Shown: piece after piece, positions 16,051-25,142 of the stretch
Numbering within the stretch: position 1 is the first letter of the stretch
Layout of the letters: each line of letters opens with the position of its first letter
Assembly (NCBI GenBank): GCA_003221515.1
Contig: QHSI01000130.1
Location: 1-49,761, forward strand
Reading direction: 5' to 3'
DNA length: 49,761 nt
DNA from: Candidatus Rokuibacteriota bacterium
Lineage (GTDB): Bacteria > Methylomirabilota > Methylomirabilia > Rokubacteriales > CSP1-6
Program-made: the position numbers and the translations under genes
Notes under the pieces: generated by a model
The model's database searches: none
The model's input: only the letters and a program-made list of their open reading frames with translations
What the model was told of the DNA's origin: nothing

Positions 16051-17045
16051 CGTCCGCGTTCCGGCCACCCTGGTGGTGCCGGAACGGCCACGTCCAGACG
16101 ATCTGGGGCCCGCTCTTCCGGCGCGACCGGCTGCGGTGGCGCCGGGAGCGGGTCGCCACATCGGACGACGACTTCGTCGACCTCGACTGGACGGTCGGCG
16201 AGGTGCGGCCGGACGCACCGGTCCTCCTGATCCTCCACGGCCTGGAAGGCTCCTCGCGATCGCACTACGCTGTCGGCCTCGCCCGCGAGGCGCTGGCCCG
16301 GGGCTGGCGGGCCGTCGTGCTGAACTTCCGATCGTGCAGCGGGGAGCTGAACCGCCGGCCGCAGTTCTACCATTCCGGCCACACCGACGACCTCGACGAC
16401 GTCGTCCGCGGGCTCGTCGCCCGTGAGCCGGCGACGCGTCTGGCAGCGGTCGGCGTGTCGCTTGGCGGCAACGTGCTGCTCAAGTGGCTCGGCGAACGGG
16501 AGGCGAAGGCGCCGGCGCAGCTCGTCGGTGCCGTGGCGATCTCGGCCCCGTTCGATCTGGTGCCGTGCGCCCGCGGGCTCGACCAGGGGCTACGCCGTCG
16601 CGTCTACACCGCGAACTTCCTCCGCACGATGCGGGCCAAGGCGGAGCGCAAGGCCGCCCGCGATCCCAGCTTCGCAACGCTCGTCGATCTCCAGCAGGCG
16701 CGGCACGCGCGGACGTTCGCCCAGTACGACCGCGCGGTCACCGCGCCGCTGAACGGCTTCGCCGACGAGATGGACTACTGGGTGCGCGCGTCCTGCGCGC
16801 CATACCTCTCGCGGATCCGACGGCCGGCCCTGCTCGTCAACGCGCTCGACGATCCGATCGTCCCGTCCGCGGCGTTGCCCGACCCGAGGACCCTCCCGCC
16901 GTGGGTGCGAGCCGAGTTCCTGGAGCGCGGAGGCCACGCGGGATTCCTCGAAGGCGGCTGGCCGTGGCGACCTCGGTCGTGGATCGAGCGGCGCGCGATC
17001 GAATTCCTCGCCCCGCTCGTCGCCCCGGGCGAGCGTCTCTGCTAG
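16047..17045 (+). CDS. YheT-family alpha/beta hydrolase
   Basis: The protein matches the YheT/ABHD1-3 group: FRPPWWCRNGHVQTIWGPLF at the start, ILHGLEGSSRSHY, the nucleophile elbow GVSLGGN, and GGHAGFLEGG with the catalytic His near the end. The family includes lipid or ester hydrolases. No ATG, GTG or TTG exists in frame near the start of the domain; the only in-frame ATG, at 15918, would overlap the UGSC gene by 133 bases. The domain fits a start at GTA 16047, which overlaps the UGSC TAG stop. AGGG lies five bases before it. Confidence 0.8.
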   Translation, partial: VASAFRPPWWCRNGHVQTIWGPLFRRDRLRWRRERVATSDDDFVDLDWTVGEVRPDAPVLLILHGLEGSSRSHYAVGLAREALARGWRAVVLNFRSCSGELNRRPQFYHSGHTDDLDDVVRGLVAREPATRLAAVGVSLGGNVLLKWLGEREAKAPAQLVGAVAISAPFDLVPCARGLDQGLRRRVYTANFLRTMRAKAERKAARDPSFATLVDLQQARHARTFAQYDRAVTAPLNGFADEMDYWVRASCAPYLSRIRRPALLVNALDDPIVPSAALPDPRTLPPWVRAEFLERGGHAGFLEGGWPWRPRSWIERRAIEFLAPLVAPGERLC

Positions 17046-17203
17046 CATCCATCCACTTATCCCCAGGCATCCCCACTGCGAAAATCGTCCGGTGTGGTGC
17101 GGCGCGATAGCAGGCACCGCTTGTGAGCTCGGGAAAAGTGCGGCCGCGCGCTCGCCGAGCTCGATCCAGCCCGTGGAGACGCGGCGCTTTCGCGCGACCC
17201 CGA

Positions 17204-17223
17204 GCGAAACCCGCATGTTTCGC
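17204..17223. repeat. inverted repeat upstream of the receiver gene
   Basis: GCGAAAC and GTTTCGC form a perfect 7-bp inverted repeat with a 6-base spacer, ending eight bases before the first possible TTG start of the receiver gene. It could be an operator or a leader hairpin. The rest of the 186-base gap (17046-17231) shows nothing I can name. Confidence 0.4.
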
Positions 17224-17231
17224 GGCGATGT

Positions 17232-17654
17232 TTGTTGTTGAACTCGACGCGATCGCCGCCGTATCTTGACTGCGCCTTGCTCAACCCGCCTCGCGTTCTG
17301 GTCATCGATGACGAGCGACTCATCCGGGGGCTCCTGGCCGAGCTGCTGACGGTCTGGGGCTGTGAGGCCGACGTCGCGGCGAGCGGCACCGAGGGGCTAG
17401 CGCTCCTTGACTTGAAGAGCTACGACCTCGTGCTGACAGACTACGTCATGCCCGGGAGCACGGGGGTCGAGCTCGTCGAGCGGGTCCGCAGTCGCGACCA
17501 GGGCATCGGCGTGATCATGCTGACCGGATCCGAGGCCGATCTCGAAAGTGAGGGGCGCCGGCTCGGGTTCACGCTGCTTCACAAGCCCCTGCAGATCGAT
17601 CGCCTGGAGACGGCGGTGAAGCAGCTGCTGAATCACCGCCAGATCGAGGCCTGA
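17232..17654 (+). CDS. stand-alone response-regulator receiver protein
   Basis: This is a single CheY-like receiver domain of about 125-140 residues: acidic pair VIDDE, phosphoacceptor Asp in LVLTDYVMPG, Thr in MLTGSE and Lys in LLHKPL are all present. There is no output domain. The only near starts are TTG codons, at 17232 and at 17277; the latter begins just before the domain and is the more economical choice. No histidine kinase is nearby, so its signalling partner is unknown. Confidence 0.83.
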   Translation: MLLNSTRSPPYLDCALLNPPRVLVIDDERLIRGLLAELLTVWGCEADVAASGTEGLALLDLKSYDLVLTDYVMPGSTGVELVERVRSRDQGIGVIMLTGSEADLESEGRRLGFTLLHKPLQIDRLETAVKQLLNHRQIEA

Positions 17655-18593
17655 TCAGCGGCCCAGCACCTTCCGCGGATCGAGCGCGTCGCGCAGCGCG
17701 TCCCCGATGTAGTTGATCGAGAGCACGGTCAGGAAGATCGCGGTCCCCGGGAAGATCGCCCAGTGCGGGGCGAAGTCCAGGTTGTCCTTGGCGTCGAACA
17801 GGATCCGTCCCCACGTGGGAATGTCGGGTGGAAACCCGAGACCCAGGAAGGACAGCGTCGACTCCGCGATGATCGCCGCCGCGACGTCGATGGTGGCGGC
17901 CACCAGCACCGGACCCATCGAGTTCGGCAGGAGGTGGCGGAACATCTGACGGAAGGCCGGCGCCCCGAGACCGCGCGCCGCCTCGACGAACTCCTTCTCG
18001 CGGAGCGACAGGAACTGGGCGCGCACCAGGCGCGCGACCGGCATCCAGCGCAGGCCCCCGATGACCGCGACGATCAGGATGAATATGCCAGCCTCCGGGC
18101 CGAGCGTCTTCCGCAGCGCGTCGCGGAAGAGGTAGACGATCAGCAGCAGCAGGGGGAGCCCCGGGAGCGACAGGAACATGTCGGTGATGCGCATCAGCGT
18201 GTTGTCGATCTTGCCGCCCACGAACCCCGACGTCGCGCCAATCGTGGTCCCGATCGAGATCGCGATCAGCATCGCCGCGATCCCCACCGCGAGCGAGATG
18301 CGGCCGCCATAGAGCATGCGCGCCAGCAAATCCTGGCCGAGGTCGTCGGTGCCGAGCGGGTGGCTCCAGGACGGGCCCTTGAGCTTGGCCTTGAAGTCGA
18401 TTTCGTTGATCGGGTAGCGCCACACCAGTGGACCGGCCAGTACCGCGAGCACCATCGCCACGAGGATCACGCTTCCAACCATGGCGAGGTGGTGGCGACG
18501 GAAACGGCGTCCGGCCTCGAGCCACAGCGAGGTCGATACGTCGGCCGCGGCGCCGACCGCGAAGACGGCTTCGGACGCGCCCCGGGTCGCCAC
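17655..18593 (-). CDS. peptide/oligopeptide ABC transporter permease (DppC-like)
   Basis: The 312-residue inner-membrane protein has the DppC/OppC N-terminal region with helix and HPLGTDDLGQDLLARMLYGGR, and the permease EAA loop EFVEAARGLGAPAFRQMFRHLLPN that contacts the ATPase. About six helices are visible. I chose GTG 18593, which overlaps the TAG stop of the upstream permease by one base (TAGTG). No ATP-binding subunits follow, so these must be encoded elsewhere. Confidence 0.9.
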   Translation of the reverse strand: MATRGASEAVFAVGAAADVSTSLWLEAGRRFRRHHLAMVGSVILVAMVLAVLAGPLVWRYPINEIDFKAKLKGPSWSHPLGTDDLGQDLLARMLYGGRISLAVGIAAMLIAISIGTTIGATSGFVGGKIDNTLMRITDMFLSLPGLPLLLLIVYLFRDALRKTLGPEAGIFILIVAVIGGLRWMPVARLVRAQFLSLREKEFVEAARGLGAPAFRQMFRHLLPNSMGPVLVAATIDVAAAIIAESTLSFLGLGFPPDIPTWGRILFDAKDNLDFAPHWAIFPGTAIFLTVLSINYIGDALRDALDPRKVLGR

Positions 18594-19552
18594 TACCGGT
18601 AGCTGATCCGCGGGTCGAGCCATCCGTAGAGGAGGTCGGCCGCGAGATTGGACAAGAGGACGAGGCACGACAAGACGAACGTCACCGCCATGACCACCGG
18701 CGTGTCGTTGGCGAGTATCGACGCGATCAGGAGCGAGCCGATCCCCGGAACTCGGAAGATCTGCTCTGTCACAATGGCTCCTCCGAAAATGCCCGGAATT
18801 TGAAGTGCCACGAGCGTCACGACCGGGATCAATGCATTCCTGACCACATGCTTCACGAGAGTCGTTCCCTCCGAGAGTCCCTTCGCCCGAGCCGTATTCA
18901 CATAGTCGAGCCGGATCACGTCGAGGACGGCGGCACGCATGAAGCGCGTCATCGACGCGGCCTGGAAGAGCCCGAGCACCGCCACCGGCATGATCGACTG
19001 GCGCAGGTGCTCCCAGTACCACCGCCATCCCGTCGCGCTGATGTCGGCCCGGTAGATGAAGGGCAGCCAGTCCAGGTGGATGCTGAACAACAGAATGAAC
19101 AGGAGGCCCGTGAAGAACGTCGGGAGCGAAAAGCCGATGAACGCGAACGTGGTCGCGGCCTGGTCGAACAACGAGTACGGTCGTAACGCCGAGAGGGTGC
19201 CGATCGGAACGGCGACGACGATCGCCAGGACCAGCGCCGAGCCCAGGACCACCATCGTGACCGGCAGTCGCTGCATGATCAGCGTGTCGACGTTGACCCG
19301 GCTGACGAACGAGAAGCCCCAGTCACCGCGCACCATCGACACCACCCAGCGCGCGTAGCGGATCGGAATGGGGTCGTCGAGGCCGAACTTCGCGCGGAGG
19401 TTCATGCGGACCTCGGCCGGCACGTTGGGGTTCGTCGCCAGCTCCTCGAAGGGATCGCCGGGGGCGAGGGTCAGGATCGTGAACAGGACGGCGCTGATCC
19501 CGGCGAGCACCGGAATCAAGATCAGGATCTGGCGAAGAAAGTATTTCGACAT
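18593..19552 (-). CDS. peptide/oligopeptide ABC transporter permease (DppB-like)
   Basis: This 319-residue permease starts with the typical first helix (YFLRQILILIPVLAGISA) and has LAPGDP, the GDWGFSF segment and the EAA loop YVNTARAKGLSEGTTLVKHVVRN. It ends with WLDPRISYR, the standard DppB tail. With DppC it forms the membrane channel of a Dpp/Opp-type importer fed by the binding protein encoded just upstream. Confidence 0.92.
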   Translation of the reverse strand: MSKYFLRQILILIPVLAGISAVLFTILTLAPGDPFEELATNPNVPAEVRMNLRAKFGLDDPIPIRYARWVVSMVRGDWGFSFVSRVNVDTLIMQRLPVTMVVLGSALVLAIVVAVPIGTLSALRPYSLFDQAATTFAFIGFSLPTFFTGLLFILLFSIHLDWLPFIYRADISATGWRWYWEHLRQSIMPVAVLGLFQAASMTRFMRAAVLDVIRLDYVNTARAKGLSEGTTLVKHVVRNALIPVVTLVALQIPGIFGGAIVTEQIFRVPGIGSLLIASILANDTPVVMAVTFVLSCLVLLSNLAADLLYGWLDPRISYR

Positions 19553-19581
19553 CCGCGTGGGCGGGGAGGCCGCGCTCCCGG

Positions 19582-21378
19582 CTACGCCTGCCTGGACCAG
19601 TAGGGCAGGGCCCAGAAGTCACCGTCCCACCCGCTCTGGACCACGTCGCGCATCCGGCTCGAGATCGCGGCGACGCGCGGGCGGAAGACAACGGGAATGA
19701 CGACGATGTTCTGGATCACCAGGTCGTTCATCTTGACGAAGAGCGCCGCGCGCTTGACCGGGTCCATCTCGGTCTCGGCCGCCTTCCAGGTGCGGTCGTA
19801 CTCCTCGCTGCGCCAGCGCGTCTTGTTGGTCAGCGCGAACTTGTTGTCCTTGGCGGAGACTTCCCAGGACGCGAACTGATCCATGAACCGCTGGGGATCT
19901 GGCTGGGTCATGGTCGTCGTGTACATCTGCAGATCGGTGTAGAAGTGCGAGTAGGTGTCCGGGTTCGCCGGGTCGGACGAGAAGTAGACGCCGGCCAGGA
20001 CGGCCTTCAGGTCGAGGTCGATCCCCGCCTTGGCGCACGACTGCTTCACGATTTGCTGCGTCTTCTGGCGCGGCGGGTTCACCGAGGTCTGGTACACGAA
20101 CTTGAGCTTCTTGCCGTCCTTGGCGCGGATGCCGTCGGTGCCGCGCTTCCAGCCCGCGGCCTCGAGGATCTGGTTGGCCTTCTCGACGTTGAACTCCCAC
20201 TTCGTGTTCTTCGATACGAACCGCGCCGGCGCGTTCACGAAATTGGCGGTGGCGATGCCGGTGCGCCCGTAGATCTCCTCCTGTACCGAGCCGCGGTCGA
20301 CCAGGAGATTGAGCGCCTGGCGCACGGCGAAATCGCTCAGGATCGGGTGCTTGGTCTTGATCGACGACCTCTCGCCGTCGACCTCCGTCCACGGATCGGT
20401 GAAGTTGAGCTGGATGTGCTCGATGTTCCCGCCGGAGACGATGTCGGCGCGGCCCTTGCCGCCCTGCTCCCAGCGCTTCAGGATCTCGTCCTCGACCTGC
20501 ATGTTCCAGGCGTAGTCGAACTCGGCGGTCTGGAGCACCGCGCGCGCCGCCGACGGCGCGTCGCCGCCGCCCTTCATCTCGATCTGGTCGAAGAACGGCC
20601 GGTTCGGCACGTGGTAGGTCGAGTTCAGCTCGCCGCGGACGATGTCGCCGGGCTTGAAGTCCACGAACTTGTAGGGGCCGGTGCCTACCGGTTTCAGATT
20701 CGTCGGCGCCTCGCGCGACTTGTCGCCCTTGAAGGCCTGGAAGAGGTGCTTGGGGATGATCATCCCCGACGGGCCGCAGAAGCCCGCCGACCAGAACGGC
20801 ATCGGCGACTTGAAGACGAGCTTGACGGTGTGGCTGTCGAGCTTGTCGATCCGGCTGATGTCACGGTACTGGCCGACCGTCACCGCGGCGGTCCCCGAGT
20901 CCATCACGTATTCCCAGTTGAAGACGACGTCGTCCGCCGTGAACGGCTTGCCGTCGTGCCAGGCCACGTTCTTCTTGAGCCGCCAGGTCACCGAGAGCCC
21001 GTCCTTGGCGACCTGACCGTTCTGGAGGCTCGGGACCTCTGCGGCCAGCACCGGGACGATGTTGCCGTCGGGATCGTACCCGCCGAGCGGCTCGTAGAAG
21101 ATCCGGCACGCATCCTGATCCTTCGTGCCGTTGGCGAAGTGCGGGTTCAGGAGGGTCGGCGCCTGCCACCAGAGCGTCTTGACGAGGCCGCCGCCCCCGC
21201 GCTTGGTGGGATTGAACGTCCACTTGGTCTGCGCCTGCGCCACGCCGGCCGACGCCAGCATCTGCGCGGCCATCGGGGCCGTGAGGCCCAGCCCGACCAT
21301 CATCTGGACGAAGTGGCGTCGGCTCAGCGTTCCCGCCTTGACGGCTCCGACCAACGTTCTCAGCTCACGTTCTTCCAT
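19582..21378 (-). CDS. peptide ABC transporter substrate-binding protein (SBP family 5)
   Basis: The 598-residue protein has an N-terminal signal with a twin arginine (SRRHFVQMMVGLGL) ending at AQAQ, so export is likely by Tat. The mature part is an extracytoplasmic solute-binding protein of family 5, with motifs such as GLSVTWRLKKNVAWHDGKPFTADDVVFNWEY-like sequence and the downstream VRQALNLLVDR. It binds peptides, nickel or other solutes and delivers them to the two permeases encoded next. It is the first gene of this operon. Confidence 0.9.
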   Translation of the reverse strand: MEERELRTLVGAVKAGTLSRRHFVQMMVGLGLTAPMAAQMLASAGVAQAQTKWTFNPTKRGGGGLVKTLWWQAPTLLNPHFANGTKDQDACRIFYEPLGGYDPDGNIVPVLAAEVPSLQNGQVAKDGLSVTWRLKKNVAWHDGKPFTADDVVFNWEYVMDSGTAAVTVGQYRDISRIDKLDSHTVKLVFKSPMPFWSAGFCGPSGMIIPKHLFQAFKGDKSREAPTNLKPVGTGPYKFVDFKPGDIVRGELNSTYHVPNRPFFDQIEMKGGGDAPSAARAVLQTAEFDYAWNMQVEDEILKRWEQGGKGRADIVSGGNIEHIQLNFTDPWTEVDGERSSIKTKHPILSDFAVRQALNLLVDRGSVQEEIYGRTGIATANFVNAPARFVSKNTKWEFNVEKANQILEAAGWKRGTDGIRAKDGKKLKFVYQTSVNPPRQKTQQIVKQSCAKAGIDLDLKAVLAGVYFSSDPANPDTYSHFYTDLQMYTTTMTQPDPQRFMDQFASWEVSAKDNKFALTNKTRWRSEEYDRTWKAAETEMDPVKRAALFVKMNDLVIQNIVVIPVVFRPRVAAISSRMRDVVQSGWDGDFWALPYWSRQA

Positions 21379-21466
21379 CGAAGGCTCCTCCCCAGTCGGT
21401 CGCGGCGACCACGTGGCTGGCTTCTCGTCGTTTCGCGCGGTTCAGTGTCAAAACTGCCGGCCGCCT

Positions 21467-21472
21467 ACTATA
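21467..21472 (-). promoter_or_regulatory. possible -10 element (TATAGT, minus strand) for the peptide transporter operon
   Basis: On the minus strand TATAGT lies in the 176-base divergent gap, 88 bases before the ATG of the binding protein. TTGACA also occurs downstream of it on the same strand but has no suitably placed -10 partner. Confidence 0.35.
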
Positions 21473-21505
21473 GCAAGTCTGCGGATCGATGGCCGAAGGT
21501 GGCGG

Positions 21506-21511
21506 TATACT
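21506..21511 (+). promoter_or_regulatory. possible -10 element (TATACT) for tlpA-ccdA
   Basis: TATACT lies 43 bases before ATG 21555. Its position downstream of the alternative start at 21489 supports the later start for the thioredoxin-like protein. Confidence 0.4.
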
Positions 21512-21554
21512 TGCGTATTCTCCACGCGACGATGGCGACGATCCTGGTAAGGAC

Positions 21555-22208
21555 ATGCGGCGCGATCTCGCCCTGACCGTGACGATCGGCGTCGTCACCG
21601 TGGTCGTGGCGACCGGCTTCTTCGCGCTGATGCGCCCAGGCCCCGACGCGCCGGCGGCGGCTCTCGAGGGGCCGGCGCCGGCTCCGCCTGCCGAAGGCGG
21701 CGGCGCGGGAGCGCCGGCGCCCGAACGACTCGCGCTGGCCCTCGACGACGCGGCGCGCGAGCTCGACCTGATCCGGCCGACGCGCCCGAAGCTGGCTGAT
21801 GACTTCGCGGTCGCGCTCGTGCGCGGGGGCGACACCTTCAGGCTCAAGGAGCAGCGTGGCAAGCCGGTCTTGATCAACTTCTGGGCGACGTGGTGCGCCC
21901 CGTGTCGCGAGGAAATGCCGGCGATGGAGCGGCTGCATCGCCGATACAAGGAGCAGGGCTTCGTGATGCTCGCGGTCTCCGTGGACTCGGACCCCGCTCT
22001 CGTCACGCCATTTCTAGCGCTGCACAAGCTCACGTTCCCGGTGGCGATCGACGCCAAGATGGAGCTGGCCAACACGTACCGGGTTCGGGGGCTGCCCTCG
22101 AGCTTCATCGTGGACCGGGAGCGGTACCTGGCGGCAGTGGCGCTGGGGCCGCGCGCGTGGGACAGCCGCGCCGCTCACTTGCTGGTCGAGGGGATGCTCC
22201 GTCCGTGA
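21555..22208 (+). CDS. TlpA/ResA-type membrane-anchored thioredoxin-like protein
   Basis: This protein of about 217 residues has an N-terminal membrane anchor, an Ala/Pro-rich linker and a thioredoxin-like domain with FWATWCAPCREEMPAM (CxxC active site) and the cis-Pro loop VRGLPSSFIVDRE. It should work outside the membrane as a disulfide reductase, for example in cytochrome c maturation, and draw electrons from CcdA encoded next. ATG 21555 follows GGTAAGGA; an in-frame ATG at 21489 is upstream of a likely promoter. The stop overlaps ccdA as GTGA. Confidence 0.88.
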   Translation: MRRDLALTVTIGVVTVVVATGFFALMRPGPDAPAAALEGPAPAPPAEGGGAGAPAPERLALALDDAARELDLIRPTRPKLADDFAVALVRGGDTFRLKEQRGKPVLINFWATWCAPCREEMPAMERLHRRYKEQGFVMLAVSVDSDPALVTPFLALHKLTFPVAIDAKMELANTYRVRGLPSSFIVDRERYLAAVALGPRAWDSRAAHLLVEGMLRP

Positions 22209-22945
22209 CGGGTGAATCGCTCGGCGTCGCGGTCGCGTTCAGCGCCGGGCTCTTCTCGTTCCTGTCGCCGTGCGTGCTACCGCTCTTTCCGTCGTACGTG
22301 TCCTTCATCACCGGCATGTCCGTGGCCGATCTCACCGCCGATCTCTCGGCCACCGCGCGCCGGCGAGTGCTGATCCACGCCGCGGCGTTCGTCCTCGGGT
22401 TCTCGCTGGTATTCGTGGCGCTGGGCGCCTCGTTCAGCGCGGCGGGACAGTTCCTGCTGGACTATCGCGACTGGATCCGTCGGATCGGCGGCGTGCTGAT
22501 CGTGATCTTCGGCCTCTACATCGTTGGCATCCTCCGGATCGGGCTCTTCGGACGGACCCAGCAGTGGCAGATCCGGGAGAAGCCCGCCGGCTACTTGGGC
22601 TCGCTCGCGGTCGGCATCACCTTCGCGATCGGCTGGACGCCCTGCGTCGGTCCCATTCTGGGCGCGATCCTCTCGCTCGCCGGCACGGCGGAGACGGTCC
22701 AGCGCGGCATCGGCCTGCTCGTTGCCTACTCCGCCGGGCTCGGGCTGCCGTTCCTGGTCTCGGCGGCGGCGCTCGGCCCGTTCCTCGGCTTCTTCAAACG
22801 CTATCGGCCATTCATTCCGGTCGTCGAGCGCGCCGCCGGTGTGATCCTCGTCGTCGTCGGGGTCCTCGTCTTCACGAACTACTACGTCGTCCTGAACTCG
22901 TGGGCGATCTCGCTCACCCCCGACTGGCTCTTGAGGCGGCTGTAG
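22205..22945 (+). CDS. ccdA: cytochrome c biogenesis / thiol-disulfide transport protein CcdA
   Basis: The 246-residue membrane protein has six helices and both conserved redox cysteines: FSFLSPCVLPLFPSY in helix 1 and GWTPCVGPILG in helix 4. CcdA moves reducing equivalents from cytoplasmic thioredoxin across the membrane to TlpA-like proteins. GTG 22205 overlaps the tlpA stop, so the pair is translationally coupled. Confidence 0.93.
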   Translation: MTGESLGVAVAFSAGLFSFLSPCVLPLFPSYVSFITGMSVADLTADLSATARRRVLIHAAAFVLGFSLVFVALGASFSAAGQFLLDYRDWIRRIGGVLIVIFGLYIVGILRIGLFGRTQQWQIREKPAGYLGSLAVGITFAIGWTPCVGPILGAILSLAGTAETVQRGIGLLVAYSAGLGLPFLVSAAALGPFLGFFKRYRPFIPVVERAAGVILVVVGVLVFTNYYVVLNSWAISLTPDWLLRRL

Positions 22946-22949
22946 CCGC

Positions 22950-23849
22950 GTGCGCGTCCAGGTCCGCGTTCCCGCCACCTCAGCGAATCTCGGCCCGGGC
23001 TTCGATACGCTGGGCCTGGCGCTGTCGCTCCACAACGAGGTCGTCGCCGAAGAAGCTGAGGGCATCACCGTGCGCATCGAAGGCGAGGGCGCGGACTGGC
23101 TCGTGGAGAACGGTGACAACATCGTCGCGCGCGGCGTCCGGCTCGCCTACGAGGAGACGGGGCGGGCCTTCAAGGGCTGCGCGCTCACGTGCGTGAATCG
23201 GATCCCGACCGCGCGCGGGCTCGGCTCGAGTGCCGCGGCCTGGGTCGGTGGCCTCGTCGTGGGCAACGCGCTCCTGGGGGCGCCGCTCTCGAAGGACGCC
23301 TTGCTGGCGCTCGCGGCGCGCGCCGAGGGCCATCCCGACAACGTCGCGGCCGCGGTCCTCGGAGGCCTGACGGTGTCGTGCGCGGTGCCCGCGGGGATCG
23401 CGGCGGTCTCGCTGCCGGTGCCTCGGAGCCTCGCCTGGGTCGTCTTGATCCCCGCGGTGACGAGCTCGACCGCCGAAGGGCGGGCGCTCCTTCCCCCCTC
23501 GGTTCCGCTCGAGGACGCGGTGTTCAACGTCCAGCGCGTCGCGCTGCTGCTGGCGAGCCTCCAGGCCGGACGTTCGGACACCCTCGGAGCCGCGCTCGAC
23601 GATCGGCTGCACCAGCCATACCGGCTCAAGCTCTTCCCGTGGCTGCCGGACGTCGCCGCCGCGGCCCGCGCCGCCGGCGCGCTCGGCTGCGTGCTCAGCG
23701 GCGCCGGTCCGGCCCTCCTCGCCGTCGTCCCTGGCGACGGTGGCGCTGTTGCCCGCGCGATGGAGCGAGCCTTGACGAAGGCGGGCGTCGAGGGCTCGGC
23801 GCGCGCGTTCGACGTCGACGCCGACGGCGCCACGAGCCGGATCGTCTAG
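22950..23849 (+). CDS. thrB: homoserine kinase ThrB
   Basis: This is a 299-residue GHMP kinase. It opens with VRVPATSANLGPGFDTLGLAL, characteristic of ThrB, has the ATP loop PTARGLGSSAAAWVGG, then GHPDNVAAAVLGGL, and ends with LSGAGPALLAV. It phosphorylates homoserine in threonine synthesis. The GTG start lies four bases after the ccdA stop. No other thr gene is adjacent. Confidence 0.93.
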   Translation: MRVQVRVPATSANLGPGFDTLGLALSLHNEVVAEEAEGITVRIEGEGADWLVENGDNIVARGVRLAYEETGRAFKGCALTCVNRIPTARGLGSSAAAWVGGLVVGNALLGAPLSKDALLALAARAEGHPDNVAAAVLGGLTVSCAVPAGIAAVSLPVPRSLAWVVLIPAVTSSTAEGRALLPPSVPLEDAVFNVQRVALLLASLQAGRSDTLGAALDDRLHQPYRLKLFPWLPDVAAAARAAGALGCVLSGAGPALLAVVPGDGGAVARAMERALTKAGVEGSARAFDVDADGATSRIV

Positions 23850-25126
23850 GTCGCCGCGCCATTCTCGCCTCGCCGCGCGCCACGATCCTCGTCGTCGTGT
23901 GGGCGTCGCTCGCCGTCGCGAACGGGCTCTATTTCTCGTTCTCGGTGTTCCTTCCGCCGCTGGTCGAGGAGTTCCGCTGGTCCCGGGCGCTGACCTCCGG
24001 CGCGCTGTCGCTGTCGACGGTCGTTCAGGGCGCGCTCGCCCCCGTCGCGGGCCTGCTCGTCGATCGATTGGGCCCGCGGCGCGTGATCCTCGCCGGGGTC
24101 GGCTTCCTGTCCGCCGCCGCGCTCCTGGCCGCGACAGTCCGAGGCCCCTGGGAGCTCTATCTCTACACCGGCCTCCTCGGCGCCGTTGGGCTCGTCGGCC
24201 TGGGCCCGGTACCGATGGGGGTGCTCCTGTCGCGCTGGTTCTCCCAGCGGCGCGGGCGCGCGGTCGGCGTCGCGTTCTCGGGGATGGGCGCCGGCGTCTT
24301 CGTGACCGGCCCGCTCGCTCAGTGGCTCATCGGCTCGTTCGGCTGGCGCGCGGCGACTGCCACTCTCGGCGCGGGCGCCCTGGCGATCTTGCTTCCGCTC
24401 GTCTGGCTCGGGGCCCATGATCCACGCCCGCGTCGCAATGAACGATCCGCAGAACCGGATGAGGCGGCTCGGGGGATAGGAGGGGTCCGGGGCGAGTGGG
24501 GTTCCGAAGCCCCGCGACCCCTCCTATCCCCCGAGCCGCCTCATCCGACGCTGAGCGGAGCGATCGGAATGCGTGCGTTCTGGGCGCTCTGGTTCGCGTA
24601 CCTGTTCACGCCACTGGCCGTCTTCCCCGTCACGACGCACCAGGTGGCGTTCGCGATCGATCGGGGCTTTCAGCCGTTTCTCGCCGCCTCGGTCTTCGGC
24701 GTCATGGGGCTCATGTCGAGCATCGGCCGCATCAGTTTTGGCTTTGCCGTCGACCGCCTCGGCGGCGCGCTGGCGGCGACGATCTCGTACGGGTGCACCG
24801 CCGCCGGCGCGCTGGCGCTGCTGGCGCTCGAGGGCGACCCGCGCGTCGGCTGGCTGGTGGCGTACGCGCTGGTCTTCGGTCTCGGTTTCGGCGCGCGCGG
24901 CCCGATCATCACCGCGATGGCCTCGGACCTCTTCGGCGGGCGCCGCTTCGGCGTGATCTACGGCGCGCTCAGCATCGGGAACGGAATCGGCGGGGCGATC
25001 GGCCCATGGTTCGGGGGCGTCGTCCACGACATGACGGGCTCCTACCGGGTCGTGTTCCTCTCGTCCGTAGCGTTCTGCGCCTGCGGCTCGGCGTGCTTCT
25101 GGCTGGCCCGGCGGCGCGCGCCTTGA
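23846..25126 (+). CDS. MFS transporter interrupted in frame by a palindromic element
   Basis: The protein has 12 membrane helices and resembles the monocarboxylate/oxalate:formate-type MFS group: YFSFSVFLPPLVEEF in helix 1, LLVDRLGPRRV in loop 2-3, and a second half starting FWALWFAYLF. The central cytoplasmic loop contains about 30 extra residues encoded by a perfect palindrome (24456-24547). No ATG, GTG or TTG precedes helix 1; the frame fits a start at CTA 23846, overlapping the thrB TAG stop. ATT 23861 is another option. GTG 23897 would cut into helix 1. Confidence 0.82.
   Translation, partial: LGRRAILASPRATILVVVWASLAVANGLYFSFSVFLPPLVEEFRWSRALTSGALSLSTVVQGALAPVAGLLVDRLGPRRVILAGVGFLSAAALLAATVRGPWELYLYTGLLGAVGLVGLGPVPMGVLLSRWFSQRRGRAVGVAFSGMGAGVFVTGPLAQWLIGSFGWRAATATLGAGALAILLPLVWLGAHDPRPRRNERSAEPDEAARGIGGVRGEWGSEAPRPLLSPEPPHPTLSGAIGMRAFWALWFAYLFTPLAVFPVTTHQVAFAIDRGFQPFLAASVFGVMGLMSSIGRISFGFAVDRLGGALAATISYGCTAAGALALLALEGDPRVGWLVAYALVFGLGFGARGPIITAMASDLFGGRRFGVIYGALSIGNGIGGAIGPWFGGVVHDMTGSYRVVFLSSVAFCACGSACFWLARRRAP
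24456..24547. repeat. long perfect palindrome inside the MFS coding region
   Basis: Bases 24456-24487 and 24516-24547 are perfect reverse complements (32 bp). Inside them CGGGGC (24488-24493) and GCCCCG (24509-24514) pair with one bulged base, leaving a 15-base loop. The element contains no stop in the MFS frame and encodes part of the loop between helices 6 and 7. It looks like a REP- or RPE-type mobile palindrome that landed in a tolerant site. Confidence 0.85.
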
Positions 25127-25142
25127 CGCGCCGGAGCGCCCG

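Noticed and set aside
17055-17063. TTATCCCCA, like a DnaA box
   Set aside because: A single imperfect match with no cluster, AT-rich region or dnaA/dnaN genes nearby.
24456-24547. Palindrome as a terminator or CRISPR repeat
   Set aside because: It lies inside an open coding frame, has no T-run, and there is only one copy with no spacers.
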